This document shows, piece by piece, positions 60,195-64,000 of a stretch of DNA of 64,000 nucleotides. A model generated the notes under the pieces. It had not been told where the DNA came from. It saw only the letters and a program-made list of their open reading frames with translations, and did no database searches. Origin of the DNA: Gordionus sp. m RMFG-2023 (lineage: Eukaryota; Nematomorpha; Gordioida; Chordodea; Parachordodidae). The stretch lies in contig NC_088778.1 in NCBI RefSeq assembly GCF_954871325.1, positions 23,545,120 to 23,609,119 on the forward strand, given 5' to 3'. The translations under genes and the position numbers were made by a program. How positions within the stretch are numbered: the stretch's first letter is position 1; every line of letters starts with the position of its first letter.

Positions 60195-60970
60195 AGTTTT
60201 AGCAATGGCGCCATAAAATTTATTGTCAATTTTTAACTGTAAAGATGAACACATCTGCAGCATAATTTTGTGAATCTTTGTTAAGATTCTCTGATTGCAA
60301 CTACACATTAACAGCATGTAGTAGATTTCCTACATGTGAAATCATTCCTAAATATACCTCTGCCATTCATTATTGGAAAAAAATTTCAAAATATTAGGAC
60401 AGCTTTTATAATCTTTATTTAAGAAATATTTTTTTAAAGGTTTATAAAATTTTAAAATTCCGATGGCGGGTATTAGGAACATATCGCAACCAACATTGTG
60501 CTGACTCAATTCTGTAAATACACTCTGTTTTTACCAGATTCACTGTGGCATTATCAGATCAGAAAGCTGACATGCAATTTATTGTTAATCTCGAATCTGC
60601 TATATTTACCATTATATAGTTAGCTATGTCTTTGTATTTTTCACTATTTGAGGGGAAAAAATTTAATAATTTTATTGAAACGACCTTAATTTTGATGAAA
60701 TATCGGGGGATCAAGAAAAATATTTTAATATTTACCTTATTAGATCATCTGTTAGAATTGCATATGTATGCCCATTTTTCAAATCGTCAAGAATTGACTT
60801 CCTTGATTTAGGTCCTAAAACATTGATGATGGCATTGCTCATTTTTGTTCTGCAAGTATAGTATTCATTTATATTAGAGTCGTTAAATATTATGGGAAAA
60901 AGATTCTACCAATATTGTGATGATAAGTATCTCTGTGAATGTTGTACTACAAGATAAGTGATTACCATTG
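60195..60970 (-). pseudogene. hAT transposase 5'/core region, inverted arm
   Basis: The reverse complement of this stretch matches 58650-59640 at around 85-90% by eye (near the loop, 70 of 78 positions compared). It lacks about 190 bp corresponding to 59110-59295. It is broken in all frames. Confidence 0.8.
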
Positions 60971-61377
60971 CCGCAACTGTAGTTTCATCTGTATTATTTC
61001 TTATTTTTGTAGTATTATTATGTATTTAAAGTGATACGTGATAATTAAGCGCCTATCCCTATAATGTTATACACACACACACGGTAGATTTCCAATTGCG
61101 GTCCTTTTTATTTTTAATTGTAAAATTAAAATCGTTTTTTTTTATAAAATTTTATCTTGTTTACATTCTTTTATATCTAAAAAGATCATTGGTTTTTTTT
61201 ATAAATTAATATATTATAAATCAAGATATTATTTTATTTTGCAAAATAGTTACTGACTTTGTATTTATATAAACTAAATAAAAAATAATAGGCGGATAAT
61301 TAAGTCAATATTTTTATATTTCTCCCGCATACTACCAAATATCTCCCGCAATTTTGAAATTTTGATCTGGCAACCCT

Positions 61378-63730
61378 GGTTAGGAATGCTTGGCTAGATT
61401 CTAATATCGATTTTATATGTTGTGATATCAATTTCCAATTAAATAAATATTAAAAGAATTTTTAATTTATTTTAGAATTATTACAAATAATCGTATACAC
61501 TCATAATCAAGATTGATTCCCTTCCTAATCGTAACACAGGGTTCAAGTTATTTCAGAATAAATATGAATTATAAAATTTTAGAGTCACTCTTATTTAGAT
61601 CATGTTGTTAAGCTTTAGCCGAAAATGAAGGGGGTGAAGAAACTAGTACATCATCATTTCTGGGAGGATAAGGATAGCTTTAAGACAGAATTACAATTAT
61701 TTTATATTGATAATTACTGAGAAATATAGAATAAAGATCTCTGGGACTTTATAGCAAATAGCTGACACGCTTATTATTTTGAATTATTTTAACCCACACA
61801 CCTATTTGTAATTATTTTATAAAAAAAATTTACCCTCTCGCCTAATGTTTAAAAATTTTTTAATAGCTGGTTTAGATCATTATTTATTTATTTTAATTTA
61901 TTTTGAATTAAATATATATTATATTCAATATTATAAAGTAAAACCTATATTTATAAAAAATTGAATTCTGTTATCTTCATTTCGCTTGAAAAATTTTTTT
62001 ACCCCCCCCCCCCCCTTCCACGTCAGTCCATTACTTTAAAAATAATATACCTTCTCGCAACCTGCCAAATATTTAAAATTTAAAAAAACTTGATCAATAT
62101 CTACATATTGGAGGGCAAGGGCGGGTGTTGCAGACTTTTAGGGTAAACCCTACAACCATATACCCTTTATTTTGTTTTCTTTCTAAAAAATAATTTATAA
62201 TATAATTTTTAACCCTTTAAAACTAGACTTTTTCTAAAAAAAAATTTTATAAGATATCTTCATTTATACACACCAAGGATGTAAAATTTTTGTTCCGACT
62301 TTTATTTCATAGTATACCTACATTGAGCTCAATTCATGTATAAAAAAATATTTATTTATTTATTATGAAATGTTTTAAAACAATTCCTATCTAGGTTAAA
62401 GCAAAAATACATTTCACATTTTACACACTTAGTCCTTGAATAAGCGCTAACTCATAGTTTACACTATTTCGAGTGTTGGAAGCTTCTGGCCAATGCCCTA
62501 TATTATCGTATCTAGCAACTGAGGTAACCTAGATCCTTTTTGTATTTTAGGAGTTTAATTTGATGGTCTCCCTATTTTCCTTTTACTAATTTTATTTGCC
62601 ATTAATAAAGCAGTAACTATTTAAGATTTAAATGTTATAAGTTTTATAGAAGATTTTTCCTTTTTTTGAAGTAAATGTCTTCGACCATGCATTCACAATG
62701 CAGATATCTATCAAATAAAATATTATTCGAAGATAGAACCTTCTACCTTTGATATATAGTATATCATGTAAATCTCTCTCATTCCTTCATTATATTTTTT
62801 AAAATTTTCGTCAAGAACTATAGCCTCACATTTTTATTACCATTGAAATATGATATAACATGAACTAATTTGTTGTCAAACCATTTGGCAATTATATTAT
62901 TATGTCAGTTTTGTAGTCGAAACTACCTCTCCCCTTTTTCATGAGATCGCGATCGCTTTTCAAATTTCAACCTTTTAGACAATTGGTGTGGAGTGCATTT
63001 GTGGGCGAATCTATATTCATATTGTCAAAAATTCATGATCAGTCCGCTCCACCACTGAGATAAAGTAATATTTCAAAAACCTGTCAACATTGTCGATTAA
63101 TATTGCTTTTAACTTTTTATTATCATGAATTTTTTCTAACATCCCTAAAAATGGATAATCAAAAATTTTTAGCGGATGATAAAATATAAAATGAGGAAAT
63201 TAAAATATTGAAAAATAAAACCTTTCAATTCTCTATCTTCTATGTGGCTATAAAAAAATATGAAAAACAAAAAAACCTTATTCAAATAATATTGGTATTA
63301 AGTCATCATAATATCAATGGTCATGGTTTGAAGTGTTTTGGCAAGAGGTTTTATAATCTTAGTATATTTTTACAAACAAATCAGGTTCCCTCTCCTTTAA
63401 AACTGAAATTTCTTGTTCAGTGGGCTTTCAAGTTAGATCAAGTCCCCCCTCCCCCCAAAAGCCCAAAAATGATGCTGGATATATTTTTCAAAAATATTAA
63501 TGTTTATATTAATTTATATTTATTAGAATTTATATCTCATATTAAATATATATTTAATTACATTTATTTATCAATTCATCTATTAAGTTATTTTATCAAT
63601 TAATTCCGATTTCAAGTTTTCATTGGCGTAATATTTACCTATTATTTTCAAATTTCTAGTGGCGTAATATTTATCTACCATTTTCATATTTCTAGTCAAA
63701 TAATAATTTTCTGAAACTGCTTGTCCAACA
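61378..63730. other. AT-rich intergenic DNA
   Basis: No supported gene. A C-homopolymer of about 15 occurs at 62001-62015, and a C-rich patch (cccccctccccccaaaagccc) at 63444-63463 resembles a MITE interior. The 131-codon frame at 63208-63603 starts with a non-ATG codon and shows repetitive hydrophobic AT-driven composition. Confidence 0.45.
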
Positions 63731-63731
63731 G

Positions 63732-63921
63732 GGAGAAAGAAATTGCAAGCTTGTACAACGAGATCGATTCTCCGCCATCAAGCATAACAGCTTTTATGGA
63801 GTTAGAAGAATCGATTATTAATGCTATTACTGAAATATCACAATGGCGTGAAAGAAATATTTCCTCAGAAGCAAGAAAATTATTGGATTCAATACTTATT
63901 CCAAATTTTTTTTCTTATTAG
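63732..63921 (+). CDS. Terminal exon of an unrecognised host gene
   Basis: The acceptor cttgtccaacag (AG at 63730-63731) opens an exon that runs to the stop at 63919-63921, 62 residues after a split codon: EKEIASLYNEIDSPPSSITA, FMELEESIINAITEISQWRE, RNISSEARKLLDSILIPNFF. It is charged and predicted helical, with balanced codon use unlike the flanks. The frame upstream of the acceptor gives only a few codons before AT-rich DNA, so a spliced start is likelier than a local one. No family was recognised; earlier exons are not identifiable in the window. Confidence 0.5.
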
Positions 63922-64000
63922 AATGTATTATTTAATTATACAACTATTTTATATAATACTTTTCAAAAATATGGCATTGACTTGATTAAGAAGATGAAAA

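Larger units (their letters stand above)
58216..61377. mobile_element. hAT transposon containing a long internal inverted repeat
   Basis: The left end reads ttgccatgtctcccccc; the right end read inverted begins CAGGGTTGCCAGATC. Both ends carry repeated tctcccgcaatt / cgggaga subterminal motifs and an inverted accgcaattggaaatc pair (about 58308 and 61100). Inside, the 5' part of a hAT transposase occurs twice in opposite orientation. The left end is imperfect, and a target duplication could not be settled (gttag on both sides). Confidence 0.7.

Noticed and set aside
63208-63603. 131-codon plus-strand frame
   Set aside because: It has a non-ATG start, repetitive hydrophobic residues from AT runs and a C-rich MITE-like stretch in the middle, without coding character.
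1-64000. tRNA and rRNA genes
   Set aside because: No cloverleaf with a B-box-like GGTTCGA stretch in context, nor any conserved rRNA segment, was recognised by eye; a covariance-model scan would be needed to exclude them.

Overview
The window is AT-rich non-coding-dominated DNA from an invertebrate-like eukaryote. Introns with GT..AG borders, hAT, Helitron, LINE and Ty3/gypsy remnants, and long A-rich satellites all point to an animal nuclear genome. Nothing in the sequence fixes the species. There are no operons, ribosome-binding sites or rRNA genes, and no tRNA was recognised by eye. Most of the window is transposon debris, with a few small host genes between.

Layout. 1-11.9 kb: hAT remnants, a Ty3/gypsy pol fossil (minus strand), a Helitron Rep remnant (minus) with a degenerate four-copy tandem repeat beside it, and a 372-bp hAT-type MITE with a perfect 8-bp target duplication. 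11.9-22.3 kb: two 1.5-kb copies of a small two-exon gene for a putatively secreted Lys/Ser-rich protein, separated by a pyrimidine microsatellite, a LINE remnant (minus) and a 1.9-kb internally deleted hAT. 22.9-30.9 kb and 44.2-57.6 kb: two copies (A and B) of one large segmental duplication, in the same orientation. Each holds a 28-bp-unit satellite, an A-rich tract and a two-exon minus-strand gene whose product carries a SILK-like and an RVxF motif, the docking pair of protein phosphatase 1 (PP1) regulators. Copy B additionally holds a 2562-bp hAT and a 409-bp MITE. Both insertions have 8-bp target duplications, and copy A keeps the empty sites. 35.1-36.5 kb: a palindrome made of two broken, intron-less relatives of the PP1-motif gene. 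36.9-37.5 kb: two fold-back elements. 38.4-43.1 kb: a broken Ty3/gypsy element with both LTRs. 43.8-44.1 kb and 63.7-63.9 kb: isolated terminal exons of unrecognised host genes. 58.2-61.4 kb: a hAT element whose transposase region is present as a long inverted repeat.

How it fits together. The only convincing host genes are the Lys/Ser-rich pair, the PP1-motif pair and the two orphan exons. Both gene pairs arose by local DNA duplication. The two large inverted repeats (35 kb and 59 kb) could each give hairpin RNA matching, respectively, the live PP1-motif genes and a hAT family. All functional statements rest on reading by eye; no database search was possible.
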